A stretch of DNA of 55,869 bases from WHTX01 sp038255145. GTDB taxonomy: Bacteria > Actinomycetota > Acidimicrobiia > Acidimicrobiales > CAIXPF01. Position 1 is the stretch's first letter, and each line of letters opens with the position of its first letter. Of the stretch, positions 8,899 through 16,766 are shown one piece after another. The stretch lies in NCBI GenBank assembly GCA_038255145.1, contig JBBSLP010000038.1:1-55869 (forward strand), given 5' to 3'. The notes under the pieces were generated by a model. The model did not search any database. It was not told the origin of the DNA and saw only the letters and a list, made by a program, of their open reading frames with translations. The position numbers and the translations under genes were made by a program.

Positions 8899-9350
8899 CG
8901 TCAGACTATAGTACAAATGATGCGACCGTGCTCACATCGGAGGATCCTCCGACGGAGTCGTCATTGCTGCGTAAGGCCCACCTCGTCTCCCCGGCAGAGT
9001 CACATGGAGCCAGGGCCCGACTGCGCGGGTACTATGACTATCCGCTCCTCTGAGGTCATCAATTCCGCCACTCCCAAACGTCCGGCAGCGGCACTCGATC
9101 GTGACCTGACCGCAACGTCCAGTCAGTTTCGGTCGCGACCGATGTGGGCACTATTCAGGTGCTCTCTGCGTCGTGCCGGTCCGCCGGAGGTCTCGGCGGA
9201 TCGGACACCGGGCACCGGTCGCTTCGTTGAGCGGACCGTGCCTGAAGGCCCGCTCAAGGTGCGCTGTCAGAGCTCCCCGTGTCGGCCAGTCGTGCGCCGC
9301 GCACGGTCAGCGAAGTGTGATCAAGCCCAGTTCTCAAGGAGGTTGCCGCC
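8899..9350. other. Long intergenic region between divergent MscS and PRC genes
   Basis: About 450 bases without a convincing gene. It should hold the divergent promoters of the MscS gene (TATAGT at 8905-8910 on the minus strand) and of the PRC operon. A perfect palindrome, CGGAGGATCCTCCG, lies at 8938-8951 and could be an operator. An Arg/Ser/Pro-rich open frame crosses the region on the plus strand but shows no coding bias. The region ends in the perfect ribosome-binding site AAGGAGGT at 9336-9343. Confidence 0.6.
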
Positions 9351-9488
9351 GTGAGTGGGATTTGGTGGTTGGTGTTGGTCGTGGTCGTCATCGCGGTCAT
9401 GGCCGTCGTCGTGTGGTTCATCGTGCGTCGAGCGCGGCGGTCCGGTTCGGTGTTGGCGTCGCGCGTGTCGGATCGGGGGGGGCAGTGA
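9351..9488 (+). CDS. 45-residue single-pass membrane protein
   Basis: A short gene starting at GTG 9351, seven bases after a perfect AAGGAGGT ribosome-binding site (9336-9343). It encodes 45 residues: a very hydrophobic helix from residue 4 to 25 (IWWLVLVVVVIAVMAVVVWF), then a basic RRARR stop-transfer segment and a short cytoplasmic tail. The orientation should be N-out, C-in by the positive-inside rule. Its TGA overlaps the GTG of the first PRC-barrel gene, so it is the translationally coupled first gene of the PRC operon and may anchor or recruit the PRC proteins. I know no family for it. Confidence 0.75.
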   Translation: MSGIWWLVLVVVVIAVMAVVVWFIVRRARRSGSVLASRVSDRGGQ

Positions 9489-10051
9489 ACCTGGTGCGTG
9501 CGAGAGATGTGATGGGGCTACCCGTGGTGTCGATTGCTTCAGGCGAGGATGTCGCCGAGGTGCGCGATGTGGTGTACGACGGTGAGGCGCACCGGTTGGT
9601 GGGCTTCACGTTGAACAAGCGTGGCATGTTCGCCGGCCGGTTGAAGGCGGTGCTCGCTGCCGACTCAGTGGCCTCGATCGGGCCGGATGCGGTGATGATC
9701 GACGCCGAATCGGCGATCGATGACAGCGGTGGCCGACCGGCCGGTCTGGATGACCTCGAGCATGCTCGGCCGGTGATCGGCAACCGTGTGCTGTCGGCCG
9801 ATGGGAGCGATCTCGGTGAGGTCGTCGCAGTGATCTTGTCGACAGGTGACGAACCTTGCGCGGTCGGCTACGAGTTGCAGCCCGCTGACCGGTCGGATAC
9901 GTCGTTCGTACCGATATCGGCCCAGATGGGGCTGTCCGGCGAGAACTTGGTGGTACCCGTCGAGGCAACGGCGTTCGTCCGCAACGACCTGGCCGGTTTC
10001 GGCGCTGCGATTGCGTCGTACCGGTCCCCTGACCTGGAGGAGAACCATTGA
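9485..10051 (+). CDS. PRC-barrel domain protein (first)
   Basis: A 188-residue soluble protein made of two PRC-barrel-like halves. The first (residues 1-75) reads LVRARDVMGLPVVSIASGEDVAEVRDVVYD with the Arg/Leu-Val-Gly-Phe strand typical of the fold; the second follows GNRVLSADGSDLGEV. PRC-barrels occur in RimM, photosynthetic reaction-centre H subunit and many stress proteins and mostly bind other macromolecules. GTG 9485 overlaps the stop of the small membrane gene (GTGA), and the stop overlaps the next PRC gene (TTGA), indicating tight coupling. Codon use is less G+C-biased than in the rest of the window. Confidence 0.8.
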   Translation: MNLVRARDVMGLPVVSIASGEDVAEVRDVVYDGEAHRLVGFTLNKRGMFAGRLKAVLAADSVASIGPDAVMIDAESAIDDSGGRPAGLDDLEHARPVIGNRVLSADGSDLGEVVAVILSTGDEPCAVGYELQPADRSDTSFVPISAQMGLSGENLVVPVEATAFVRNDLAGFGAAIASYRSPDLEENH

Positions 10052-10512
10052 CCACCCACACATTTGCTCAGGTCGAGGGTCGAGGCGTGGTCGGGTTTGA
10101 AAGTGCCGAATCGATCGGGTCAGTGAAGGGCTTCGTGCTCGACGCTCGCGGTCGCAAGATCGAGGCCATCCATGTCGGTGGGCATGGCAAGAACGCGACC
10201 ATCCTCGACTGGTCGGCGGTCAAGGCGTTCGGCGCTGATGCCGTGATGGCTGCGACGGGCGCCGATCCCTCAGCGATCGACAACGATCACCAGAAGGCCG
10301 CCGTCAAGGGTTCGGTAACGATGCTCGGCACCCGGGTCCTGACCGTCGGTGGTCGGGCGGTCGGTACCGTCACCGATGTCGAGTTCGACACCGACTCCGG
10401 AATTGTGGTGGGCGTCGCGACCGACCAGGGCCGGATCGAACCTGACCGGTTGCGCTCGCTCGGTTCGTACGCGCTGGTCGTGGACGACCCGATTGCAACA
10501 ACGAGATCGTGA
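10048..10512 (+). CDS. PRC-barrel domain protein (second)
   Basis: A 154-residue protein with the same two-part design as its upstream neighbour: GVVGFESAESIGSVKGFVLDARGRKIEAIHVG, then GTRVLTVGGRAVGTVTDVEFD. The start is probably TTG at 10048, overlapping the preceding TGA. A paralogous pair of PRC proteins made in equal amounts from one transcript suggests a heteromer or two adaptors around the same partner. No enzymatic residues are evident. The baeRF gene begins about 80 bases downstream and may be in the same transcription unit. Confidence 0.8.
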   Translation: MTTHTFAQVEGRGVVGFESAESIGSVKGFVLDARGRKIEAIHVGGHGKNATILDWSAVKAFGADAVMAATGADPSAIDNDHQKAAVKGSVTMLGTRVLTVGGRAVGTVTDVEFDTDSGIVVGVATDQGRIEPDRLRSLGSYALVVDDPIATTRS

Positions 10513-10591
10513 CCGGCTCGATGTTGTTCGATGCACACCTCGCCGTGGGCGTCGCTGAGGCCGAGGAACACCGACCGAGAGGACCCGAACA

Positions 10592-11605
10592 GTGACACGT
10601 CACAGCGATCTGAAGGATGTGGCCAACGAGTCCGACTGGTTCGCCACGATTGCGATCCCGACGCCGAGCAACCTCGACGACGCGAGCGCTCGGTTCGCGG
10701 TGGAATGGCGGAACGCTCGACGGCAGCTCTCCGAGGCGTGGGACGAGGACGAACTCGAGAAGCTCGATGAGTTCGTCGGAAGCCTGCGCCACGACGGCAG
10801 CGCATCGCTGGTCATCGTCCACGCTCGCCACGGATCGACGCTGATCGAGGCGCTCGATGAGCCGGTCGCGGCGACAACCGTCCACGAGGGACCGTTGCCG
10901 CGATTGGCGACGGTGATAGAAGCCAGACAACGCGTCATCGCCCATGTCGTCGTCGAAGCCGACCGCGCCGGCGCCGACCTGACCGCCTTCGATGGCGGCG
11001 ACGTGTTGGCCACCGAGAGCGTCGATGGTGCGACCGTGCACATCCATCGTGGTCATCCCGGCGGATGGTCCCAACGCCGATTCCAACAGCGGGCAGAGAA
11101 CACCTGGGAGGACAACGCTCGTCAGGTTGCTGACGCCGTCGCAACCCTCGCCCGCAAGGTCGATGCGCAACTGATCGCGGTGGCGGGCGACATCCGCGCT
11201 CAGACGTTCATCCTCGAATCGCTGCCCGCCGACATCGCCGACATGACGGCCAAGATCGATGCCGGTTCACCGGCGGGCATCGCCGACGAGGTCGTCCGGC
11301 TGCTCTCGACGATCGTTGCCGAGCGGGTGACCACCAGCGCCGATCTCGTCCGCGCCGGCCTGAACAACGACACCGCATCGATCGACACGAACACGATCGT
11401 CGAGGCGCTACGCCAAGGTCGCGTCGACACGTTGCTCGTCCACGACGACGGAACGTCGGGACATGCGGCCGACCCGACCTGGCTCGACGGTGCTCGCCTC
11501 GTCGATCGAGCTGTCGTGGCTGCTCTCGCCACCGACGCCGAGATCCTCGTCGTCCCCAATCTGGCGATGATGGACGGTCCGTTGGCAGCGACGATGCGAT
11601 GGTGA
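10592..11605 (+). CDS. baeRF / Vms1-like peptidyl-tRNA hydrolase domain protein
   Basis: A 337-residue protein related to the eRF1 domain-2 superfamily found in bacteria (baeRF). The diagnostic motif H-I-H-R-G-H-P-G-G-W-S-Q-R-R-F-Q starts near residue 150; its GGWSQ corresponds to the GGQ-like loop of eRF1 and of eukaryotic Vms1/ANKZF1, which cleave peptidyl-tRNA on stalled 60S subunits. The following helix QRAENTWEDNAR and the second alpha/beta domain (DTLLVHDDGTS, VDRAVVAALATDAEILVVPN) are as in the family. It is expected to act on ribosomes or tRNA under stress. GTG at 10592 was chosen as the start of the conserved region. It is the last gene of the lower-G+C block. Confidence 0.82.
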   Translation: MTRHSDLKDVANESDWFATIAIPTPSNLDDASARFAVEWRNARRQLSEAWDEDELEKLDEFVGSLRHDGSASLVIVHARHGSTLIEALDEPVAATTVHEGPLPRLATVIEARQRVIAHVVVEADRAGADLTAFDGGDVLATESVDGATVHIHRGHPGGWSQRRFQQRAENTWEDNARQVADAVATLARKVDAQLIAVAGDIRAQTFILESLPADIADMTAKIDAGSPAGIADEVVRLLSTIVAERVTTSADLVRAGLNNDTASIDTNTIVEALRQGRVDTLLVHDDGTSGHAADPTWLDGARLVDRAVVAALATDAEILVVPNLAMMDGPLAATMRW

Positions 11606-11650
11606 TCCGAGCGGCCGGTCCGTCCCGGCCTCGATAGCGGATCGAGGATG

Positions 11651-11668
11651 GCCCCCGTCGTCGGGGGC
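11651..11668. terminator. Hairpin between convergent baeRF and NDH-2 genes
   Basis: A stem GCCCCCG/CGGGGGC (7 base pairs, 4-base loop) sits between the stop codons of two convergent genes. No clear U-tract follows on either strand, so it may be a bidirectional terminator or only an RNA-stabilising hairpin. Confidence 0.45.
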
Positions 11669-11684
11669 GAACGACGCCTGCGGA

Positions 11685-12992
11685 TCAGCGGGCGTGACCC
11701 GACTGACCGGACTGACCGGACGGACCGGACGGACCGGACTGACCGTCGGCCGGTTCCTCCGAGTCGGGCCCGAGGAGGATGATGCGCGACGGCCGGTCGT
11801 GGGTGAAAAACGTCCACGCCCAGTTGACCAGGGCCGCCGTGCGACTGTCCCCCCCGGTCAGCAGGGCCAGGCGCACCGCGCCCCACGTCAGCCAGGCCGC
11901 ACGCCCGGTGAGGTGGTGGCCCCCGGGCAGCTCGACCACCGCCGCGCCGCGGCCGATGGTGGCCATCGTGCCCTTGTTCCGGTGGTGGAACGGCTTGGTG
12001 TCGTGGCCCTTCAGCCGCCGGCTTGATGCAACGGCCCGCGTGCTTGCCGGCCTGCAGGGCGACCGAGCCGAGCTGGGGGAGGACGCCTCCGTCGTGGCCT
12101 TTGGCCAGGGCCACGTCCCCGACGACGAACACCTCGGGGTGCCCGGCCACGCTGAGATCGGGCTGCACCGGCACCTGACCGTGCTCCAGGGGCACGCCCA
12201 GGGTGGCGGCCAGCGGGCTGGGGGCGAGCCCCGCTCCCCACACCAGGGTGTGGGCAGCCAGCTCGCCGCCGGGTTGTACGGTCACCCGGGTGGGGGTCAC
12301 CGAGGCCAGCTCAGTGCCGGTGCGCACGACCACACCCCGGGCCTCGAGCTGCTCGCGAGCGTAGCGGCCCAACTTCTCGGGGAACATGGCCAGCAGCGGT
12401 CTCCTCGCTCGACGAGGGTGATGGTGGCCCGCCCCACGGGCAGGTCCGGGTAGTCGCAGGTGAAGACCGAGGTGAACAGCTCGGCCAGAGCGCCGGCCGT
12501 CTCCACCCCGGTGGGCCCACCCCCCAACACGACCACGTCGAGCAGGCCGTCGCCCACGAGGGAGGGGTCGCGGTCCGCGGCCTGGAAGCAACGCAGCAGA
12601 TGGTTGCGCAGCTGGACGGCATCCTCCAGCGCGTAGAGGGGGAAGGCGTGGTCCGCGGCGCCGGGCACCCCGAAGTACGCGACCTTCGCGCCCACGCCCA
12701 CCACGAGGTGGTCGTAGGCCCAGGGGGCCACGCCGTCGCCGGTCACCTGCTTGGTGGCCAGGTCGATGCCCGTGACGGTGGCCTGGTGGAAGCGCAGGTT
12801 GGGCTGGTCGTGCATCATCTTGCGCACAGGGTTGCCGACGGTCTGGCCGTCGAGCACGGCGGTGGCCACCTGGTAGAGCAGGGGCTGGAACGTGTGGTAG
12901 TCGTGCTGGTCCACGAGCGCGACGTCGACAGCGGCGTGCCGCAGCTGTCGTGCTGCGCCCAGGCCGGCGAAACCGGCGCCGAGGATGAGCAC
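11685..12992 (-). pseudogene. Type II NADH dehydrogenase (NDH-2), two frameshifts
   Basis: A full-length NDH-2 is spread over three frames. The N-terminal part (from GTG 12992) has the FAD motif GAGFAGLGAARQL, YHTFQPLLYQVAT and the NAD-binding GGGPTGVETAGALAEL. Near 12398 the frame shifts inside VERGDR/LLAMFPEK, where one missing base would restore it. The second part contains LVWGAGLAP and VFVVGDVALAKGHDGG. It shifts again near 12020, before GTMATIGRGAAVVELPG and the C-terminal membrane-binding helices (ALVNWAWTFF). Functional NDH-2 oxidises NADH and reduces quinone at the membrane. The tail after this is an SGP/SGQ repeat made by a 9-base tandem repeat. Two independent shifts suggest a dead gene, but all are small and in G/C runs, so sequence error is possible. 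Confidence 0.8.
11701..11745. repeat. 9-base tandem repeat, five units
   Basis: Five head-to-tail units of GACTGACCG or GACGGACCG. On the minus strand they encode the Ser-Gly-Pro/Gln repeat at the C-terminal tail of the NDH-2 gene. The unit is a multiple of three, so copy-number changes keep the frame. It may be a slippage hotspot. Confidence 0.85.
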
Positions 12993-13039
12993 GGAGGGCT
13001 TCGCCCTGGTGGTCGCCAGTCAGCCCGGAGCGTAGGTGC

Positions 13040-13198
13040 TCAGCCGCGAACGGTCACGCTGTGGAACTGGAAGTTCACCCGCTCGAGCTCGGCCTCGATG
13101 ACGGCGATGCGCGCCGCGATGTCGGGGGTGGGCTGCCGGCGTTGGGCGAGACGGAGCTTGCCCAGTTCGTAGGCCAGCGCGTTGGTCGTTGCATCCAT
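13040..13198 (-). CDS. Small helical protein of unknown function (52 residues)
   Basis: A 52-residue open frame from ATG 13198 with strong G/C-ending codon bias, so probably real. The sequence is amphipathic and helical (MDATTNALAYELGKLRLAQR, then IAARIAVIEAELERVNFQF), suggesting a short two-helix bundle or coiled coil. No family is recognised. It lies just upstream of the NDH-2 gene on the same strand, with about 50 bases between. A longer start at 13228 is possible. Confidence 0.5.
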   Translation of the reverse strand: MDATTNALAYELGKLRLAQRRQPTPDIAARIAVIEAELERVNFQFHSVTVRG

Positions 13199-13464
13199 GG
13201 TGAGACGGCCCCCGCGGTCAACCTCCACCGGCTTCGTTGCCGGCAGAGGCCCAGCGTTCGGGTGCGGGGCTCCAGCCGTGTTCCTGTCGGGTCGCCGTCA
13301 CGCAGCGTGAGCTTCGGGGGGAAGATCGCCCACAGGGAACCTGAAGACCCTACCCCCGGGTGGCCGCTGACCTCCGTCGTGTTTCCAGAATGTTTCCGGC
13401 CTCAGGGGCCAAGGGTGGCGCATGACTACGGTTGGTGGTCTTCCCCACCCCAGGAGTGCCCCAC

Positions 13465-14232
13465 ATGCGCCTGTCCGGCAAGGTTGCCATCGTCACCGGC
13501 GGGAACACCGGCATCGGCAAGGCCATCGTGCTGGCCCTGGCCGGTCAGGGGGCCAACGTCGTCATCGACTACGTGTGCGACCCTGCCGCCACCGAAGAGC
13601 TGGAGAAGCAGGTCGCGGCCCTGGGGGAGCGGGCCGTGGGCCTCGAGGCCGACGTCAGCGACGTGACCGCCCTGGCCGCGCTGGTGCAGCAGGCCGTCAC
13701 GTCGTTCGGCAAGGTCGATGTCATGGTCAACAACGCCGGCGTCGAGACCCGCACCTCGATCCTCGACACCACCGAGGCCCAGTACGCCAAGGTCCTCGAC
13801 ATCAACCTCAAGAGCGCCTTCTTCGGCACCCAGCTCGCGGCCAGGCAGATGATCGCCCAGGGCGGGGGAGGGCGGATCATCAACATCACCTCGGTGCACG
13901 AGGACTGGCCCATGCCCGGCAACACCGCGTACTGCCTGTCCAAGGGGGGCATGCGCATGCTCACCCGCACCGCCGGGGTCGAGCTCGCCCCCCACGGCAT
14001 CACCGTGGTCGGTGTGGGCCCCGGGGCCGTCGAGACCCCCATCAACACGGCGACCATGGCCAACCCCGCCCTGCTGGGCAAGCTCGAGTCGGCCATCCCC
14101 CTGGGGCGCATGGCCAAGCCCGAGGAGGTGGCCAACGTGGTCGCCTTCCTGGCCAGCGACGACGCCAGCTACATCACCGCGTCGACCATCATGGTCGACG
14201 GCGGCCTCATCCAGACTGGCCCCGGCCTCTAG
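13465..14232 (+). CDS. SDR-family oxidoreductase (glucose 1-dehydrogenase-like)
   Basis: A 255-residue classical short-chain dehydrogenase/reductase. TGGNTGIG (residues 11-18) binds the NAD(P) cofactor, NNAG is present, and the catalytic triad is S143-Y156-K160 (ITSVHEDWP, YCLSK). The C-terminus has the usual GRMAKPEEVANVVAFLASD and YITASTIMVDGG signatures. The sequence is close to glucose/ribitol 1-dehydrogenases, but substrate cannot be fixed. ATG 13465 has a CAGGAG ribosome-binding site. The intergenic region upstream contains two TGTTTCC repeats. The gene is convergent with the GH15 remnant. Confidence 0.9.
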   Translation: MRLSGKVAIVTGGNTGIGKAIVLALAGQGANVVIDYVCDPAATEELEKQVAALGERAVGLEADVSDVTALAALVQQAVTSFGKVDVMVNNAGVETRTSILDTTEAQYAKVLDINLKSAFFGTQLAARQMIAQGGGGRIINITSVHEDWPMPGNTAYCLSKGGMRMLTRTAGVELAPHGITVVGVGPGAVETPINTATMANPALLGKLESAIPLGRMAKPEEVANVVAFLASDDASYITASTIMVDGGLIQTGPGL

Positions 14233-14779
14233 CCCAGCACCGGTCAGCCCCGTCTCTTCGGAGAAGAGGCCCAGGTGGCTGCTGTAGGTGAGCATCTTCT
14301 CGAAGGCGTAGCTGGCCTGCTCGAGGTGCCCGGCCTGGGCCATGGCGTCCCACGTACCAGAACGTGCACATCGAGAACGTGCCTTCGCGCCCCTGCAACC
14401 CGTCAGGGCGGCCTGGGGGTTGTAGCGGTGGACCAGGCTGTCGGCCACGAGCTCGTGGTCGATGGCGTGGAGCCGTGGTCAGCCAGCGGATGGCCCGGTC
14501 GAACGCCACCCAGGTCATGACCCTTCCGTAGGTGAAGCGCTGTGAGGTGGAGGTCGGCGGTCTCGAAGCGGGCCCCACCATCGAGCACCTGGAGCTTGTG
14601 GGGGGCCCGTCCGTAGTCGAAGCGGGGCTGGCAGTCGAGGGTGAACTCCATGGTCCCCCGTACCACCCGCACCAGGCGCACGATGCGGTGGCGGTCGGTG
14701 GCCTTGCCCTCGCACACCGGCATCAGGTCGACGACCTCGCCCACCCCGTCCGCCGACAGGAACCGGGTGATGAGCACGA
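14233..14779 (-). pseudogene. Remnant of a GH15 glycosidase (glucoamylase/trehalase-like)
   Basis: No intact gene, but pieces of one GH15 protein lie in order on the minus strand. LITRFLSADGVGEVVDLMPV and CQPRFDYGRAPHKL (14777 to about 14530) come from the N-terminal beta domain. YGRVMTWVAFDRAIRWL (about 14530-14470), VHRYNPQ, EGTFSMCTFWYV (about 14395-14360) and DAMAQAGHLEQASYAFEKML with HLGLFSEETGLTG (14350 to 14240) come from the C-terminal end of the (alpha/alpha)6 barrel. The central catalytic part is deleted and the pieces need at least three frames. This is a clearly dead gene. Living homologues hydrolyse alpha-glucans or trehalose. Confidence 0.8.
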
Positions 14780-14792
14780 GCCGATCCCGGCC

Positions 14793-15323
14793 TCAGCCTG
14801 CGATCGTGGTGGTCGACGTGGTGATGGTCGACGAGCTCGGCACCGCGGTGGTGGACCCCGTCAAGCTCGATGTGGGCACGGTCGTGGTGGCCGCGGTGAC
14901 CGGCGTCGTGGCCGACGGTGTCGTCGTGGCGGCGGTGGTGCTGGTGGTGGTGGACGAGGGCGTCGTTGACGTTGTCGTGGACGATGAGGTGGTCGTCTCG
15001 GGATCGGTCGACGGCGTCACCTCGGTCGTGGCCGGCGCCTCGGTCGTGGTCGTGGTGGGGAGCAGGTAGAACCGGCCGTCGCTGTCCTGGAGGACCTCGG
15101 TCGATCCCCGGGGGACGCTCACCGTCGGCGGCGGCCGCACCCACAGGTACAGGGCGAGGATGGCCACGAAGGCGCCCATCAGGACCGTGGTGGAACGCCG
15201 GGGCCGGTTGGCCGGCGGTTCGGGCGACAGGGTGGAGGGTGGTTTGACCAGCTCTTCGACCATCGTGGCCGCGCTGTCCTCGCCCTCGTCACGCCCGACG
15301 GCGGGCTTCTTGGTGTCGCTCAT
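14793..15323 (-). CDS. Single-pass membrane protein with Ser/Thr-rich tail
   Basis: A 176-residue protein: an acidic/basic cytoplasmic N-terminus of about 45 residues, one membrane helix (STTVLMGAFVAILALYLWV), a short conserved-looking segment (VSVPRGSTEVLQDSDGRFYLLP), then about 80 residues almost entirely Thr, Ser, Pro and Ala. Such tails usually extend outside the membrane and may be glycosylated or span the cell wall. The ATG overlaps the stop of the upstream MscS gene (ATGA), so the two are co-translated and this protein may modify or tether that channel. No family is recognised. The low-complexity tail also explains a long valine-rich frame on the opposite strand. Confidence 0.7.
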   Translation of the reverse strand: MSDTKKPAVGRDEGEDSAATMVEELVKPPSTLSPEPPANRPRRSTTVLMGAFVAILALYLWVRPPPTVSVPRGSTEVLQDSDGRFYLLPTTTTTEAPATTEVTPSTDPETTTSSSTTTSTTPSSTTTSTTAATTTPSATTPVTAATTTVPTSSLTGSTTAVPSSSTITTSTTTIAG

Positions 15324-16147
15324 CCGCCGGCCCCGGAGGTGCCGATGGGGGCAACAGGGGTGATGCCGGCCTCGCGCAGGGCGTCGGCGATGCGGCGGCG
15401 CAGCTCGCGTGCCGCGTCGAACTGCTCGGCCGGCCGGGTGCGCATGAGCAGCCGCACCCGCAGGTAGCCGACCTCGTAGGTCTCCACCCCCATGACCACG
15501 GGCTCGTCGAGCAGCACCGGGTCCCACCGCGGGTCGGCCTTCATGAGCCTCCCCGTGGTGCGCAGCAGGTCGATGGCCAGGTCGAGGTCGACGGTCGAGT
15601 TCAGGGGAACGTCGATCACGGCCCGGGCCCAGTCCATGGACAGGTTCGTCAGCTGGCGGATCTCACCGTTGGGGATGAACACGACCTCGCCCGACAGGGT
15701 GCGCAGCCGGGTGGTGCGCAGGGTGAGCTCCTCGACGGTGCCCGACACCCCCGTCGTCGTGCCCGGGGCCGAGATGCGCACCAGGTCGCCGTAGCCCAGC
15801 TGGCGTTCGGCGAAGAGGAAGAAACCCGAGAGCAGGTCGGCCACGATGCGTTGGGCCCCGAAGCCGACGGCCACGCCGGCCACCGTGGCCGGGGGCACGA
15901 GGCCGGTGAGGGGCACGTTGAAGCGCTGCAGCACCATGAGGGTGGCGAAGAACCAGATCGATGCCGTGGCCAGCCACGATCCTGCCTGGGCCAGGGCCAG
16001 GAAGTGCTTGTCGTCGCGGTGCAGGTACTGGGGGGCCTTGGCCACCAGCCAGCGGGCCAGCCGGGTCATGAGCATGGCCCCGATGACGATGAGCAGGATC
16101 TCGAGGGCAGAACCGCGGGCCCAGTCGGTGATGTCGTCGAACCTCAC
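15320..16147 (-). CDS. MscS-family mechanosensitive channel (second copy)
   Basis: A 275-residue MscS homologue. Three membrane helices occupy the first 120 residues, the pore helix reads VAGVAVGFGAQRIVADLLSG, and the soluble domain begins RQLGYGDLVRI with GTVEELTLRTTRLRTLSGEVVFIPNGEI. Its sequence and codon usage differ from the copy at 7909-8898, and it resembles its high-G+C neighbours. GTG 16147 is preferred because a GGAGGA site lies about 10 bases upstream and the conserved sequence starts there. It forms an operon with the Ser/Thr-rich membrane protein downstream. Confidence 0.9.
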   Translation of the reverse strand: MRFDDITDWARGSALEILLIVIGAMLMTRLARWLVAKAPQYLHRDDKHFLALAQAGSWLATASIWFFATLMVLQRFNVPLTGLVPPATVAGVAVGFGAQRIVADLLSGFFLFAERQLGYGDLVRISAPGTTTGVSGTVEELTLRTTRLRTLSGEVVFIPNGEIRQLTNLSMDWARAVIDVPLNSTVDLDLAIDLLRTTGRLMKADPRWDPVLLDEPVVMGVETYEVGYLRVRLLMRTRPAEQFDAARELRRRIADALREAGITPVAPIGTSGAGG

Positions 16148-16253
16148 GTGAGGCGATTCCTCCAGGTGCTCGTCAGTAGAGGGTGGACGGTCCGTGGGGG
16201 ACGGTCGCGCCGGCCACGGTAGTGGTGGCCGGTGCCCGCCTATCGTGGAGGCG

Positions 16254-16445
16254 ATGACGGACGAGGCGGCCGAGTTCACCTGCCCCCGCTGCGGATCCTC
16301 GGTGCACGAGCGCTTCTACGGGCCGTGCACGCCGTGCCGGACGGCCCTCAAGGCGGCCCTGGCCGGTGAGGCCCGCGACATCGAGGTCGAGGCCTACGAG
16401 CCGAAGATGAACGTCACCCCCAACGCGGTGGCCACCAAGGAATGA
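16254..16445 (+). CDS. Small zinc-ribbon protein (63 residues)
   Basis: Begins MTDEAAEFTCPRCGSSVHERFYGPCTPCR: two CxxC knuckles (CPRC and CTPC) that should bind one zinc ion. The rest is a short helical segment and an acidic tail. Such proteins are usually nucleic-acid or protein adaptors, and no function is assigned. The start ATG 16254 follows GTGGAGGCG. Its stop overlaps the ATG of the next gene (ATGA), so the pair is co-expressed. The gene is divergent from the MscS operon, with about 106 bases between starts. Confidence 0.75.
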   Translation: MTDEAAEFTCPRCGSSVHERFYGPCTPCRTALKAALAGEARDIEVEAYEPKMNVTPNAVATKE

Positions 16446-16753
16446 CCGCGGGGCAGCCGCCGGACGACAGCGTTCCCGGGCCTTGTCCTGCGGGTGGCGA
16501 GCGGCCGGCGCCCGTGCGCTCGTCGGTGCCCCGGCGGGGGGCAGCGGGCATGCTGGCCGCCGCCCTCTTCGGCCTGCGAGATGCCCTCGAGTCCAAGCCC
16601 CGGGACGCGGTGATCGAGGAGGCGCCCGAGCCCGGGGAGAGCGACTGGCTGATCTGGCTCGACCGCGACGACCCCAGTCGATCCCTGGTCATCATCCCCG
16701 CTGCGCCGGTGTCCCCGCCGCCCGGGGGCGACGGGGACACCGGCTCGCGCTAG
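16442..16753 (+). CDS. Hypothetical protein coupled to the zinc-ribbon gene
   Basis: A 103-residue protein with a disordered Pro/Gly/Arg-rich N-terminus, a central segment MLAAALFGLRDALESKPRDAVIEEAPEPGESDWLIWLD that looks conserved (helix then acidic strand), and a Pro/Gly tail. I recognise no family. It starts at the ATG overlapping the previous TGA. The pairing with a zinc ribbon suggests that both act in one complex. It ends 13 bases before the convergent CoA-transferase. Confidence 0.65.
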   Translation: MTAGQPPDDSVPGPCPAGGERPAPVRSSVPRRGAAGMLAAALFGLRDALESKPRDAVIEEAPEPGESDWLIWLDRDDPSRSLVIIPAAPVSPPPGGDGDTGSR

Positions 16754-16766
16754 CGGCTCGGGTCGG

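Noticed and set aside
8917..9354. 145-codon open frame on the plus strand upstream of the PRC operon
   Set aside because: It is Arg/Ser/Pro-rich with no domain, no ribosome-binding site and no coding bias; it looks like promoter/leader sequence.
13426..14448. 340-codon minus-strand frame opposite the SDR gene
   Set aside because: Only its first 60 or so codons (the GH15 scraps) resemble protein; the remainder is a shadow of the SDR gene.
14793..15069. Valine-rich plus-strand frame that looks like a membrane protein
   Set aside because: It is the complement of the Thr/Ser-rich tail of the minus-strand membrane protein.
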